Notes: a model not told the origin generated them from the letters alone. DNA of 64,000 nucleotides from Enterobacter sp. R4-368 (GCF_000410515.1 NC_021500.1:2914001-2978000), one strand, 5' to 3'; counted from the stretch's first letter, positions 26,468 to 35,977 are shown. Made by a program: numbers and translations.

Positions 26468-27471
26468 CAGAAATGCTCCATGCGGGTAATTTGCAGCCCC
26501 AGCACACCTTCAACATCCACCAAAGTGCCCTGCGCCAGCGGGCGCTCGCCATAATAAATGGCCGCCTGACCGGGGGTAAAATCCGTGAATGTCAGTATCG
26601 AACCCGCCCGCAGCGACTGCAGCGCGTCGAGCGTCAATGTTAGCGTTCCCGCACGCAGCGTTATCCTCAGGGGAACAGAGGAAAGATCCGGCATTTCATG
26701 GGGCTGTGCCGGGATCTCGCGCGATAAAGGCACCGGGGGAAGCGTCGCGTCCGGCTGCGGGAGTGCCGTATCAACCCCCCCCATCGTAAAGCAATGCGCC
26801 AGCGGGGCGCATTGCTGTAAAGAGAAGCACTGTGTGCCGATTTGCAGTTGCCCTGCTCCTGCCGGGTTAAAAAGCCGATTTTCTGGCAGCACAATGTCGC
26901 CAACGCGTAAATGCCGTAACGCGTCTGCCGCAAGCTCCGTTGAGGCCAGGATCAACGGGAAAGAGAGTAAAAACTGCTTATTTTGTCGCGTCGGGGAAAA
27001 GTGCCACGCCGAATGCTGAAGCAGGCGAATTAATGTTAACGGCGACAGCGCCATTAATCCTCTTTCATATTGCTCGCTATTTTTTATTTCAATCCAACAA
27101 TAAATTTCCGGTTCATGGCTTTCCTCAGCAGGCTGCAAGTAACCGACTATATTTTTAATTTCCTGACTGAGCGCGGCGTTATATACATCCCAGTACCACT
27201 GCGCCGAGGTATTATTATTTTCAGCTAATAACGGACAAAGCGATAACAAGTTCAACAAAGGCTCCGCATTATAAAGGCGTAATTTCCCGTATTGACTGGC
27301 GAAACATATCTGTTTATCCGGCAATCGTTCTCCCGCCTGCAACGGAAAGAGTCGTAACTGCCCTTGCTGGCCGTTACATTGAAAATTCAATATCGGTTGT
27401 CGATCCAGATATTGCCGGGCGATGACCTCATCTTTACTGACAGGAGGAAATAACAGCGCAGCTTTATTCAT
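26467..27471 (-). CDS. sctQ: Type III sorting-platform (C-ring) protein SctQ
   Basis: About 334 residues. The C-terminal third holds two surface-presentation-of-antigens-like strands: LRITLRAGTLTLTLDALQSL, and LRAGSILTFTDFTPGQAAIYYG with the final LGLQITRMEHF, typical of SctQ/FliN. The N-terminal part is divergent. P. syringae and its relatives split this gene into hrcQA and hrcQB; here it is a single gene. I start at the ATG at 27471; a TTG seven codons upstream is the alternative. It forms cytoplasmic pods with SctK, SctL and SctN. Confidence 0.85.
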   Translation of the reverse strand: MNKAALLFPPVSKDEVIARQYLDRQPILNFQCNGQQGQLRLFPLQAGERLPDKQICFASQYGKLRLYNAEPLLNLLSLCPLLAENNNTSAQWYWDVYNAALSQEIKNIVGYLQPAEESHEPEIYCWIEIKNSEQYERGLMALSPLTLIRLLQHSAWHFSPTRQNKQFLLSFPLILASTELAADALRHLRVGDIVLPENRLFNPAGAGQLQIGTQCFSLQQCAPLAHCFTMGGVDTALPQPDATLPPVPLSREIPAQPHEMPDLSSVPLRITLRAGTLTLTLDALQSLRAGSILTFTDFTPGQAAIYYGERPLAQGTLVDVEGVLGLQITRMEHF

Positions 27472-27494
27472 CAATAATGGCTCTTTGCCCAATA

Positions 27495-27965
27495 CTAAAT
27501 GGCATGCAGTTGTTCAAGGATAAAACGAAACTTTTCCTGCCGTTTTCTTTTTCCGATAACCTGCTGAAAGTGCGCAGCGACCTTATCGCACTGGCGCAGA
27601 TAATCTGTTTCTTGCTGCTTAATCCGCAATATGGCGTCCTGCTGTTGCTGCACCATTACCTGTTCTTTTTCAAGCCACTTTCGCATATCCATTAACGATA
27701 ACGCGCGCTGTGTATTACGGTCGCTCATCGCGGAAAAGTAATCACGATTATAGTGGGCGATATGTTGTGAATAGCGATTAAGCGCGTCAAGTTGTTGCGC
27801 CATTTTTACCATTTCGCGCTGTTGCTTTAACCACGCCAATTCCGTTTTTACCGTCCGGTAATGATAAAGCGATAATAACTGGCGCAGCAGCGAAGTTAAT
27901 CTTAGCGATTCATCTGCAGTGTTTTCATCCTCTGCGTTATAAAACACCTTGCGGACCCGGAGCAT
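27495..27965 (-). CDS. sctO: Type III secretion stalk protein SctO (HrpO/YscO-like)
   Basis: 156 residues, almost entirely helical and rich in Gln, Lys, Arg and Leu (KTELAWLKQQREMVKMAQQLD, QQQDAILRIKQQETDYLRQC), consistent with an antiparallel coiled coil such as YscO/FliJ. Position directly after the ATPase gene, with a 29-base overlap, is the conserved place of sctO. It is expected to couple the ATPase SctN to the gate SctV. Sequence similarity in this family is low, so the assignment rests on composition and position. Confidence 0.8.
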   Translation of the reverse strand: MLRVRKVFYNAEDENTADESLRLTSLLRQLLSLYHYRTVKTELAWLKQQREMVKMAQQLDALNRYSQHIAHYNRDYFSAMSDRNTQRALSLMDMRKWLEKEQVMVQQQQDAILRIKQQETDYLRQCDKVAAHFQQVIGKRKRQEKFRFILEQLHAI

Positions 27966-29310
27966 TCGCCACGATCTCCCGTAATTGATTTAAGGTTATT
28001 TCAGGCGCTCGCAGCGCGCGTAATGATTGTTTGAGAACATTATCCAGTGCCGGTTTAACCGCAACCGCGTAATCGGTAAAGGGATCGCTGCCGGTCTGGT
28101 ATTCGCCCAGACGAATTAACATTTCGATATCGGCATAGGCCGTCATTAATTGCCTTATATGTGTGGCAATAGTTTGCTGTTCAGTTCCCGTAATATTATT
28201 CATCACCCGACTCAGGCTGGCTGCCACATCAATGGCGGGATAATGTCCCTGATCGGCCAGTTTGCGCGAAAGGATAATATGCCCGTCCACTAAAGAGCGC
28301 ACTTCGTCAGCAATCGGGTCGTGCATCGAATCTTGTTCAACCAGTACCGAATACAGCGCGGTGATAGTGCCCTGCCGGGTACGTCCACTGCGTTCAACCA
28401 GCCGCGAGAGCAGGTTGTAAACCGAAGGAGGAAAGCCATTGCGCCCCGGCGGTTCGCCGTTGGCAAGCCCGATTTCGCGCTGTGCGCGGGCAAGACGTGT
28501 CAGCGAATCAACAATGAGCAAAGTCGATTCCCCTTGCTGGCGAAACCCTTCGGCGATGGCGGTGGCCGTAAACGCAGCGCGCACACGCTCCATGCTGCTG
28601 CGATCCGAGGTGGCGCACACGAGCACGGTGCGCTGACGTAGCGCTTCATCCAACTCCCTGTCCATAAACTCACGCAGCTCGCGCCCGCGCTCACCCGTCA
28701 GGCAAAACACGATAGTGTCGCACGGTATATTTCGCGCCAGCTCCGCCAGCAGCGTTGTTTTACCGCATCCCGCCCCGGCAAAAATCCCCGCCCGCTGGCC
28801 TGCACCCAGCGTCAGCAAACCGTCAATACTGCTGAGCCCGGTGTAGAGCGGCGTCTCAATACACAGGCGATCGGTCGCCGGCGTGGCGTTATGCATCACC
28901 GGTACAGATCGCGCGGTTAAGGTGTCGACAAAAGCGGCCTGACCCTGCCCGCCAAGAGCACGACCAAACCCATCGAATACGCACCCTTTCAGCGCTGGCG
29001 AGACCTGTATGCTGTGGGGCAAACCTAAAGGATGGACCTCTGAACCGGGCTTAATGCCTTCCAGCGTATCCAGGGCGGCAAGTGAAACCTCTTGCGAATC
29101 AAAGCCAATTACTTCAGCCATAATCGGCGCGCCTGACGTGCGCGGCAAAAGGCATAAGTCTCCTAAGCGCGCGCCCGGAAGATAACACTGTAAAACGATG
29201 CCGCTAATCCCGGTTACCGAGCCGATAACGTTTACCGGCTCTGTCTGCTCAAGCTGGCGTTGTGTGGCCTGCTGCCAGCGGGTAAGTTCCTCTTGCCAGC
29301 CGTCGCTCAC
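27937..29310 (-). CDS. sctN: Type III secretion ATPase SctN (HrcN/YscN)
   Basis: 457 residues, FliI/SctN family. Walker A is AGAGCGKTT near residues 178-186, Walker B follows as TLLIVDSLTR, and the segment REIGLANGEPPGRNGFPPSV with GSITALYSVL-type sequence (here GTITALYSVLVEQDSMHDP) is diagnostic. It forms a hexamer below the export gate and strips chaperones from substrates. The start is GTG at 29310, overlapping the sctD stop as GTGA. Confidence 0.96.
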   Translation of the reverse strand: MSDGWQEELTRWQQATQRQLEQTEPVNVIGSVTGISGIVLQCYLPGARLGDLCLLPRTSGAPIMAEVIGFDSQEVSLAALDTLEGIKPGSEVHPLGLPHSIQVSPALKGCVFDGFGRALGGQGQAAFVDTLTARSVPVMHNATPATDRLCIETPLYTGLSSIDGLLTLGAGQRAGIFAGAGCGKTTLLAELARNIPCDTIVFCLTGERGRELREFMDRELDEALRQRTVLVCATSDRSSMERVRAAFTATAIAEGFRQQGESTLLIVDSLTRLARAQREIGLANGEPPGRNGFPPSVYNLLSRLVERSGRTRQGTITALYSVLVEQDSMHDPIADEVRSLVDGHIILSRKLADQGHYPAIDVAASLSRVMNNITGTEQQTIATHIRQLMTAYADIEMLIRLGEYQTGSDPFTDYAVAVKPALDNVLKQSLRALRAPEITLNQLREIVANAPGPQGVL

Positions 29311-30209
29311 CAGGGCACCTCAAACCGCGTTTTACCCTGAAAGATCAGCTTTTCTTCGTTAATGGCGAGAAGTTTGATGCCACTAATCTCATCATTGATA
29401 AACACCCGCAGCCCGTTGTCGGTCACGATATACGGGGATTCACCCTTTACCACAAGGGCAATGCGAAAAGGCAGCGGCGGCGGCGGCTGGACAATATCCA
29501 CTGAGATTTGCGCAGCACTCTGGTAACGCTGGGCAAAATGTTGCAGTAGCGCCTGCGTTTCAGCCTGTAACTTATCATCGCCGACCAGATGCAAAACAAT
29601 GTCGTCACTGCCGGTTATTTCCAGATCGACGCGTTGCCCTAAACCGGCCTGCTGAAGCAGTGAAGCCAGCATTTCGCGGGTTTGCGCGGCAGTTTCAAGA
29701 AACGTTTTCTGCGGCTTCGGCACCGGCGCAGAAATCGCCGCCGGCCGCGCGTCTTTGCCAGAAAAACCGCCCAGCCCGAACGCGGCTATCGCGAGAATAA
29801 AACAAACCGCAGCCACGGCTTTATTCAGTCGACCACGCGGTCTTTCAGCCACAGGCGCATGCGAACCCGCCTGGTGGTCGGCTTGCGCAGCGGGAGCGCT
29901 TTCCGTTTCCCACGGCGTGTCTGACTGCGCCACACATAACCAAATCCCCGCCAGCGAGAAGGGCGTACCGGGTTCGAGGTTATCGATGTGTTCAACGCGA
30001 CGACCTTCATTCGTCAGCACCGCGCCTTGCAGGGCTTCCACTTGCCAGCCGTTATCCGTCGCATGCAGCCGGCAATGGTTTTGCGCAATCGCCGCGTCGT
30101 ATAACACCATGTCCGCATCGGGCGATGATCCAATCAACCACTGCGTACCGGTCAAGGGTAACAGTGCGCCGCTATTCAGGCCGCTAAGCACTCTCAGTTC
30201 ATAGAGCAC
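29307..30209 (-). CDS. sctD: Type III inner-membrane ring protein SctD (HrpQ-like)
   Basis: About 300 residues: an N-terminal FHA-like cytoplasmic domain (LTGTQWLIGSSPDADMVL, AIAQNHCRLHA), a Pro/Ala-rich linker, one membrane span near residues 129-149 and periplasmic ring-building domains. This is the layout of SctD, and the place between sctV and sctN is that of hrpQ in Hrp1 systems. The open frame reaches 30224, where a TTG overlaps the sctV stop. A GTG at 30209 has GAGGA eight bases before it and is preferred. Confidence 0.87.
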   Translation of the reverse strand: MLYELRVLSGLNSGALLPLTGTQWLIGSSPDADMVLYDAAIAQNHCRLHATDNGWQVEALQGAVLTNEGRRVEHIDNLEPGTPFSLAGIWLCVAQSDTPWETESAPAAQADHQAGSHAPVAERPRGRLNKAVAAVCFILAIAAFGLGGFSGKDARPAAISAPVPKPQKTFLETAAQTREMLASLLQQAGLGQRVDLEITGSDDIVLHLVGDDKLQAETQALLQHFAQRYQSAAQISVDIVQPPPPLPFRIALVVKGESPYIVTDNGLRVFINDEISGIKLLAINEEKLIFQGKTRFEVPW

Positions 30210-30220
30210 GATGTTTTTCC

Positions 30221-32329
30221 TCAATCTGCTGCATGTTCTGCGGGTTCGTGGGTTTCTGTTTCAAGATCGATCCGCCCCTGGATCTGGACTTTTATCGAGG
30301 GAATAAGCTCCGAAAAGGCGAGTACCGGAACAAGCGTGGACGACTCCCGTAGCAGACCGGAAAGCGGGCCGCGCAACTCAGGCTCGACAAGCAGCACACT
30401 GGGGGTGCCTTCATCAGTGGGAAAGCACTGCGCTAAACGGGCAAGTAACGCTTCATGCATCACCGAAGAGAGCGTCATCGACTGCGCGCCCTCCGCGTTT
30501 AATGCCTGGCGGAACACCGCTTCCGTGGCGGGTGCCAGTAACCAGCTATTCAGCGTTTCATGTTGGCTGTACTGGTAACAAATCTGCTCTCTCAGCGCGT
30601 GGCGAACCAGCTCGGTTAACACCATCAGGTTGGATTCATGGCGGCTATGTTTAATCAATGTTTCGGCAATCAGGCGCAGCGGTCGCAGGGTGACACGTTC
30701 TGCGGCCAGCCGCTGCAAAACCGCCGAAAACCACGCGATGGGCAAGCACCTTTCGAGTTCATCGGCCAGCTCAGGCTGTTCGCTTCGTAGCCAGTCAATC
30801 AGCGCTTTGCTCTCTTGTAAGCCGACAAATTTCCACCCCGTTGACAGAATGGCCCGCCGCATTCTGGCGAGGATCAGATCGCCAGAAGTGCGTTTTTCGG
30901 TCTCGTACTGTGATAAGCGGTGATCGTCAACGTCAAACCATCGCAAGCCTTGCTCTTCGCGCTCTTCAAGCCCGGACGTACCGTCATCCTCAGCAACCAG
31001 TCTGGCAGTGACGGCACACTTATCAGGATCATACGTTGCGCGAATAACCGGCACTTCATACACGCAGAAACGAAACTCATCGGGTGCCAGTTGCGCATTA
31101 CCCTCAAGCTCGAAAGAGGGCAGCGTGAGGCCATATTCAAAAACAGTGTCGTTGCGTAGGGCATAGATGCGCTGGAGTAGTTGTTCAAACCCCGGTTGTT
31201 GCTGATGCTGTGGATGAAATTGCAGCAGGTAGGCGCGCAGCGGGAAAAAGCGGCGAACATTTTCATAACCCATTAATTCTGTTGAATTATCAGGCTCAGC
31301 GCCGACAATCGATGGAGTAGGTTGCCCCGCCATTTCCAGCCTGGGCTTTTCCTGTCGGGTAAGCAGGAAGGCTAACGTCAGGCAGAGCAAACTGAGGGTA
31401 GTGAAAAGCATTGCTGGCATGCCAGGCACCACCGCAAACAGCGCCATAATGATGCCGCAATAGATCCAGGCTTTGGGGTGGCGCGTTAATTGCCAGATGA
31501 TCTCACCGCCAATATTGAGGCTGGAAGCCGCGTTATCGGAATTAACACGCGTAATAATAATGCCCGCCGCAAGCGAGATCAGCAGCGCCGGGATCTGCGC
31601 CACCAGGCCATCACCAATGCTCAGAATCGAGTAGATATGCATGGCGTCGGCGGCGGGCATTCCGTGCTGCAAAATGCCGACGGAAAAACCGCCGATTAAG
31701 TTAATAAAAACGATGATAATTCCGGAAATGGCGTCACCTTTGACGAATTTCATCGCCCCGTCCATGGCGCCAAAAAGCTGGCTCTCTTTGGTCAGCTGCT
31801 CGCGGCGCACCCTCGCGTCTGCCGTATCAATCAGGCCCGAGCGTAAATCGCTATCAATGGCCATCTGCTTACCCGGCATCGCATCCAGATTAAAACGGGC
31901 GGAAACCTCCGCGACGCGTTCAGCCCCCTTTGTAATGACCAGAAAGTTAACCAGCGTCAGGATCAAAAAGATAACCAACCCTACAGCCAGGTTACCGCCC
32001 GCGACAAAATTACCAAAAGTTTCAACAACATGACCCGCATCATGCTGCAATAAAATCATGCGCGTCGTGGCAACGGATAACGCGAGGCGGAACATGGTTG
32101 TCAGCAGTAAAACTGCCGGAAACGTAGAAAATGCCAGCGGGTGCTGCATAAATAATGCCTGGATGGCCAGCAAGGTGGCAATACAGATATTCAATGAGAG
32201 TGCGGTATCAATAATAAAAACCGGCAGCGGCAAAACCATCATAAAGACAATCGTCATGACAATAACCGCACCAATGAGTTCAGTCTGGTTTACCATTCGA
32301 ACGGCCAGTTTCGTAAAAAAAAGTCTCAT
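30221..32329 (-). CDS. sctV: Type III export gate protein SctV (HrcV/YscV)
   Basis: About 702 residues. The first half has eight membrane spans with the FHIPEP-family signature (ATTRMILLQHDAGHVVETFGN; GAERVAEVSARFNLDAMPGK; DSDLRSGLIDTADARVRRE). The second half is the cytoplasmic nonameric ring that receives chaperone-effector complexes (EPELRGPLSGLL near the end). First gene of the leftward operon. I use ATG 32329; GTG codons three and two places upstream and an internal ATG at MVNQTELI are alternatives. Only 333-342 bases separate it from the divergent sigma-factor gene. Confidence 0.95.
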   Translation of the reverse strand: MRLFFTKLAVRMVNQTELIGAVIVMTIVFMMVLPLPVFIIDTALSLNICIATLLAIQALFMQHPLAFSTFPAVLLLTTMFRLALSVATTRMILLQHDAGHVVETFGNFVAGGNLAVGLVIFLILTLVNFLVITKGAERVAEVSARFNLDAMPGKQMAIDSDLRSGLIDTADARVRREQLTKESQLFGAMDGAMKFVKGDAISGIIIVFINLIGGFSVGILQHGMPAADAMHIYSILSIGDGLVAQIPALLISLAAGIIITRVNSDNAASSLNIGGEIIWQLTRHPKAWIYCGIIMALFAVVPGMPAMLFTTLSLLCLTLAFLLTRQEKPRLEMAGQPTPSIVGAEPDNSTELMGYENVRRFFPLRAYLLQFHPQHQQQPGFEQLLQRIYALRNDTVFEYGLTLPSFELEGNAQLAPDEFRFCVYEVPVIRATYDPDKCAVTARLVAEDDGTSGLEEREEQGLRWFDVDDHRLSQYETEKRTSGDLILARMRRAILSTGWKFVGLQESKALIDWLRSEQPELADELERCLPIAWFSAVLQRLAAERVTLRPLRLIAETLIKHSRHESNLMVLTELVRHALREQICYQYSQHETLNSWLLAPATEAVFRQALNAEGAQSMTLSSVMHEALLARLAQCFPTDEGTPSVLLVEPELRGPLSGLLRESSTLVPVLAFSELIPSIKVQIQGRIDLETETHEPAEHAAD

Positions 32330-32671
32330 GAACACCACATATTTTCACATTGATCGAATAAGTAATTTTTATTAACCATCGATAATCATCTCTGTATTAG
32401 CTAACGCGTCGACAATCGACATTTTTCAAATCAATCAAAAGACAACACCTTTGCATTAGTGTTCTCAACGCAGGAATGCGCGCAAAAGAAAATACCTAAA
32501 AGCGTATCACGTGATGTAGAGCGTGCATTTCTCCTCCACCCGCGCACATAAAAGCAGACCACCACTCTGAAGACGTACCTGAAATATTCTGCAAATTAAC
32601 CAGGCAGATTTTCACTTCATTGCCACTCATAAGTGAGCAAGGAATAACTGGATAATACAAAGGGAATTTTT
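32330..32671. other. A+T-rich divergent intergenic region between sctV and the ECF sigma gene
   Basis: 342 bases that must hold the promoters of both the export-gate operon and the sigma-factor operon. I looked for Hrp boxes (GGAACC-N15/16-CCACNNA) and a sigma-54 site on both strands and found none that fits; a CCACTCA at 32623 lacks a matching -35. No RNA structure or open frame of note was seen. Confidence 0.6.
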
Positions 32672-33217
32672 ATGGGGAAGTTACCCATCAATGTTAATAA
32701 TGAATCAGCGGATAAAAACGCATTCGATATAGATGAGTTAGTCGCAAACACCACCACCAGACTCAGGAAATTCATCAGCCGTCGGGTTTACAATCAAAGT
32801 GATGTAGATGATCTGGTACAAATGACTTACCTTGAAGCATTTCGCAATCAACATAAGTTTATTGGTGCGTCCAGTAAAGAAACCTGGTTATTTGGCATTG
32901 CGTCTAACCTGGTGCGAAATCATTTTAAAAAGACATTTAATAAACCTGAGATGGTGGCACTGGATGATGTTAATTTTTTAATTTCCGATCAGATATTCAA
33001 TCCTGACTATATTAACGAACATAAAATACAACTTTCTGAAACCATTGCTATGGTCGATAAATTGCCGCTCAAAATGCAAAACGTCATCTACCATATTATG
33101 GATTCAGACACCAGTTATAACGACGCCGCCGAGCAATTAGGTATTCCGATTGGAACAATACGTTCCAGGCTCTCCAGAGTTCGAAAAATACTGAAAAATA
33201 ATCAGGAAGAAGGGTAA
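32672..33217 (+). CDS. ECF-type RNA polymerase sigma factor (HrpL-like)
   Basis: 181 residues. Region 2 spans about 28-95 with NQSDVDDLVQMTYLEAFRNQ and ETWLFGIASNLVRNHFKK. Region 4 covers about 125-175 with a helix-turn-helix SYNDAAEQLGIPIGTIRSRL. Size and location beside hrc genes match HrpL, the ECF sigma factor that drives Hrp1 secretion genes from Hrp boxes. A GGGAA-type ribosome-binding site lies before the ATG. No HrpR/HrpS or HrpX/HrpY activator is encoded nearby, so how it is itself switched on is unknown. A GNAT gene follows by three bases. Confidence 0.9.
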   Translation: MGKLPINVNNESADKNAFDIDELVANTTTRLRKFISRRVYNQSDVDDLVQMTYLEAFRNQHKFIGASSKETWLFGIASNLVRNHFKKTFNKPEMVALDDVNFLISDQIFNPDYINEHKIQLSETIAMVDKLPLKMQNVIYHIMDSDTSYNDAAEQLGIPIGTIRSRLSRVRKILKNNQEEG

Positions 33218-33220
33218 TTA

Positions 33221-33772
33221 ATGGAAATGAAATTAGATGAGCGAATCTTAAAACGGCTGCCCCGCGGGCTCAGGGTGGCGCAAAAAAGCGATATTGAAGC
33301 CATGACCATGATTTTTAATGAGACAGCGAATACCGGTGCGAATTCTCCCGTAACAAGGCCGATCACCGAGAAAGAACTGGGGTTTTATATCGAGCTTTAT
33401 CAACAAGATAAATTGCCGGTGTACGTACTGGAGCGCGAAGGGGAAATCATCGCCTGGCTGTCAATCAACCGCTTTAGCTGGGGAACGTTAGCTTGCCGGC
33501 AAACCGGGGAAATTGCCTTATATGTGCGCGCGGATCGCTGCGGCAGCGGGCTTGGCGTGCATCTTGGGCTGGCGGCGCTGCTGCTTGGCCGTGAATATGG
33601 GTTTGAAACCATGGTCGCCTGGATTATGGCGTCTAACCTTGCCAGCCAACGAATTGCCAAATATCTCGGCGGAGAACAATGGGCTTTCTTACCCAGAATT
33701 GCCCGTTTCGGTGAACAACGCGCCAGCGTCATGCTGTTTGGTTTCCGGCCGGATCTGCGTCTTTATAAATAA
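33221..33772 (+). CDS. GNAT-family N-acetyltransferase within the secretion island
   Basis: 183 residues with a complete GNAT fold. The N-terminal LRVAQKSDIEAMTMIFNETA resembles phosphinothricin-acetyltransferase-like enzymes. The acetyl-CoA loop appears as VRADRCGSGLGVHLGLAALL (family R/Q-x-x-G-x-G/A) and ASNLASQRIAKYLGG gives the C-terminal helix typical of PAT-like members. It is sandwiched between the sigma factor and the HrpF-like gene, so it should be co-transcribed. It could modify a secretion component or regulator, act on a host-derived metabolite, or be secreted; none of these is shown. A GNAT gene here is not part of the textbook hrp cluster. Confidence 0.85.
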   Translation: MEMKLDERILKRLPRGLRVAQKSDIEAMTMIFNETANTGANSPVTRPITEKELGFYIELYQQDKLPVYVLEREGEIIAWLSINRFSWGTLACRQTGEIALYVRADRCGSGLGVHLGLAALLLGREYGFETMVAWIMASNLASQRIAKYLGGEQWAFLPRIARFGEQRASVMLFGFRPDLRLYK

Positions 33773-33788
33773 AACAGGGATAATCGAT

Positions 33789-34010
33789 ATGCTAAAAATG
33801 GATTCTGTGCGTAGCCAGTTAGATAGTAAATTAAAACAAGCCAGCAGTGATTTTCAGACCTCTGCCAAAAATATGAACGGTATGTCGATGGGCGACTGGC
33901 TCACGTTTCATCAACATATGAAACAATATTCTTCTGCCACCTGGGCTGCAAACCAGGAAGTGACGCTCAATCACAACCTGGCTCGCTCAATTATTAACGA
34001 TGGTCGATAA
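33789..34010 (+). CDS. Small HrpF-like type III protein
   Basis: 73 residues, helical: MDSVRSQLDSKLKQASSDF, then a middle WLTFHQHMKQYSSATW. Position immediately before the secretin gene is that of hrpF in the hrpC operons of Pseudomonas and Erwinia, and size and character (small, helical, no membrane span) agree. HrpF is needed for secretion and is thought to act as a needle- or co-chaperone-like factor. The ATG at 33789 has an AGGGA site; the ATG at codon 4 is also possible. The larger overlapping open frame in this phase from 33513 crosses the acetyltransferase gene and is not real. Confidence 0.7.
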   Translation: MLKMDSVRSQLDSKLKQASSDFQTSAKNMNGMSMGDWLTFHQHMKQYSSATWAANQEVTLNHNLARSIINDGR

Positions 34011-34027
34011 GCTAACAGGTGACATGT

Positions 34028-35977
34028 ATGAAATGCTACTGGCGTATTTTTTATTCACCTCTTTCGCATTGCGCCAGATTATTTAAACGCTGCGCAACAC
34101 TAACCCTGATATTATTAACAGCTTTTATACATCAACACGCCGTGGCGGCTGTGCCCGCCATATTAAACAGTAGTGAATTCTCGTATCAAAACACCCCAGC
34201 GCCGTTAAATAAAGTGCTGGAGGATTTTGCTCATGCATTTTCGCTACGCCTGGTTATAGATCCAAAAATTTCGGCAGCGGTAAAGAATAAACTACGCGCT
34301 AATACGGCTCAGCAGTTTATTGAACGCCTGGCGCTTGAATATAATTTACAGTGGTTTATTTTCGAGGATAAATTATACGTCAGCAGTAAAACAGATCAGC
34401 ACTCGCTAAAGATTAAAGTGTCTGGCGAGTCGATTGATAGTCTTAAAAAGGCGTTAACGGATATAGGTCTGCTGGATAAGCGATTTGGCTGGGGAGAACT
34501 GCCGGAGAGCGCTGAAATATTGGTAAGTGGCCCAACCGAATATGTGAACCTCATAAAAATGTTTGCCGAACAGCCTGATGCCAGTAAAAACAAAGGGGGC
34601 GCATTTGAAACCATGTTCTTTCCTTTGCGTTTCGCTGAAGCGGCCGATATCCGGGTTGAATATCAAAATGAACTGATCACCATTCCGGGGGTTGGCACAA
34701 TATTATCGGAGCTATTAGATGCAAACAAATCCTCGCCCCAGCTTCAGCGCTACAATTACCCGGCTGCGCTTGAGGCGGGTGAAAGCAAAAATCCATTTAA
34801 TAACCGCTTAGGCGCTTCGTTTTCAGCGCTGACTGACCGCATTTCACTGGCACCTGCACTGCCTGCATCCAGCGATGACAAACCGAAAATCGTGGTCAGT
34901 ACACGCAGCAATGCCATCCTCATTCAGGACAACCCCGCCAAAAGGAGTGAGTATGCGCAGCTCATTGAAAAGCTCGATGTTCCGCTGAGATCGGTCGCCA
35001 TCGATACCCTCGTTATCGACGTGGATAACCGTCAGGTTCTTAACACCGGCATGCAGGAAAAACGTTTAAGCCGCCGAGGCAGCGTTTACGATGAGGTTAT
35101 TAACGGCAACAAATCTGTTCTTAACGCCCGGGAGATGAAAAAATTTCAGGCTGAAATTCAAAGGATTGTCGAACAAGGCGGCGCGTCGTTAACCGCTCGC
35201 CCTTCACTGATAACAATGGAGAATTTTCCCGCAGTCTTTAATTTTAGTAATCAAAACCGACCCGCAACAAAAGATGGCCCGCTCTCTACTGCGTCCAACG
35301 GTGCGGTGTTGCAAATCACGCCCCGTGTTATCGCCAGTGACAAACAGCAAGCGTTGCAGATTAAAGTCAATATGTATAACAAAGGGACAACGCCAGCGCC
35401 TGAAGATAACCACAAGACAGGCAATCTCAGCACGCTGGTAACAGTCGATGAGGGTGATTCGTTAATTATTGGCGGTTTATCGGTCCATGAAAAAAAGAAC
35501 ACCACCTTCAACTTACGGGAAAGTGAAAATCGGCAACGGTTTATTATCATTACGCCGAAGATAATTCAAAAAGATGCGAATAAAGAAAAAACCAGCGCAA
35601 AGAAAACCACATCAGAATATGGCGGTTCGTTTTCCAAAAAAATATACAAGCAGATCTTCGATGATATTACCAGGCTATCCAGCGGCACTATTTCACCAGC
35701 TACATCGCCAGCTATCGATGATATAACCATCGAGGACGTGTGCGATATTCACTGGCCACTGACCGTGCTGGCTGGAAACGTTAAATCGCTGGCAACGCAG
35801 GAATATACTATCTCTTCATCATTAATAAAAAACGCAGGTCAGCAGTCGGTTGTATTTCATGGTACCGATTGTGATAACGATGAAAATATCATGATCGTCC
35901 CTTACCCCAACGCACCTATATCACCTGGTGCTTACATCGAAGTTTATATCGCCAGAAAGAACGAAGCACAGAAATAA
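34028..35977 (+). CDS. sctC: Type III outer-membrane secretin SctC (HrcC) with C-terminal extension
   Basis: 649 residues. A signal sequence with a long positive region (hydrophobic core LTLILLTAFI, cleavage near AVAA) is followed by N0/N1-type ring domains (DFAHAFSLRLVIDPKISAAV), an N3 domain and the secretin channel. VSTRSNAILIQDNPAKR leads to the beta-barrel, with GDSLIIGGLS near 475 and RFIIITPKII near 505. About 135 residues follow, with two cysteines (VCDIHWP near 571 and TDCDND near 615) and a strand-rich look, longer than usual for HrcC. I start at the ATG at 34028, which has AGGTGA upstream, rather than the GTG three codons before. Confidence 0.93.
   Translation: MKCYWRIFYSPLSHCARLFKRCATLTLILLTAFIHQHAVAAVPAILNSSEFSYQNTPAPLNKVLEDFAHAFSLRLVIDPKISAAVKNKLRANTAQQFIERLALEYNLQWFIFEDKLYVSSKTDQHSLKIKVSGESIDSLKKALTDIGLLDKRFGWGELPESAEILVSGPTEYVNLIKMFAEQPDASKNKGGAFETMFFPLRFAEAADIRVEYQNELITIPGVGTILSELLDANKSSPQLQRYNYPAALEAGESKNPFNNRLGASFSALTDRISLAPALPASSDDKPKIVVSTRSNAILIQDNPAKRSEYAQLIEKLDVPLRSVAIDTLVIDVDNRQVLNTGMQEKRLSRRGSVYDEVINGNKSVLNAREMKKFQAEIQRIVEQGGASLTARPSLITMENFPAVFNFSNQNRPATKDGPLSTASNGAVLQITPRVIASDKQQALQIKVNMYNKGTTPAPEDNHKTGNLSTLVTVDEGDSLIIGGLSVHEKKNTTFNLRESENRQRFIIITPKIIQKDANKEKTSAKKTTSEYGGSFSKKIYKQIFDDITRLSSGTISPATSPAIDDITIEDVCDIHWPLTVLAGNVKSLATQEYTISSSLIKNAGQQSVVFHGTDCDNDENIMIVPYPNAPISPGAYIEVYIARKNEAQK

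Noticed and set aside
32602..32629. CCACTCA upstream of the sigma factor as a possible Hrp box
   Set aside because: The -35 position 15-16 bases upstream shows no GGAACC-like sequence.
33513..34010. 165-codon frame covering the HrpF-like gene
   Set aside because: Only its last 73 codons follow a ribosome-binding site and make sense; the front part is a shifted frame of the acetyltransferase.
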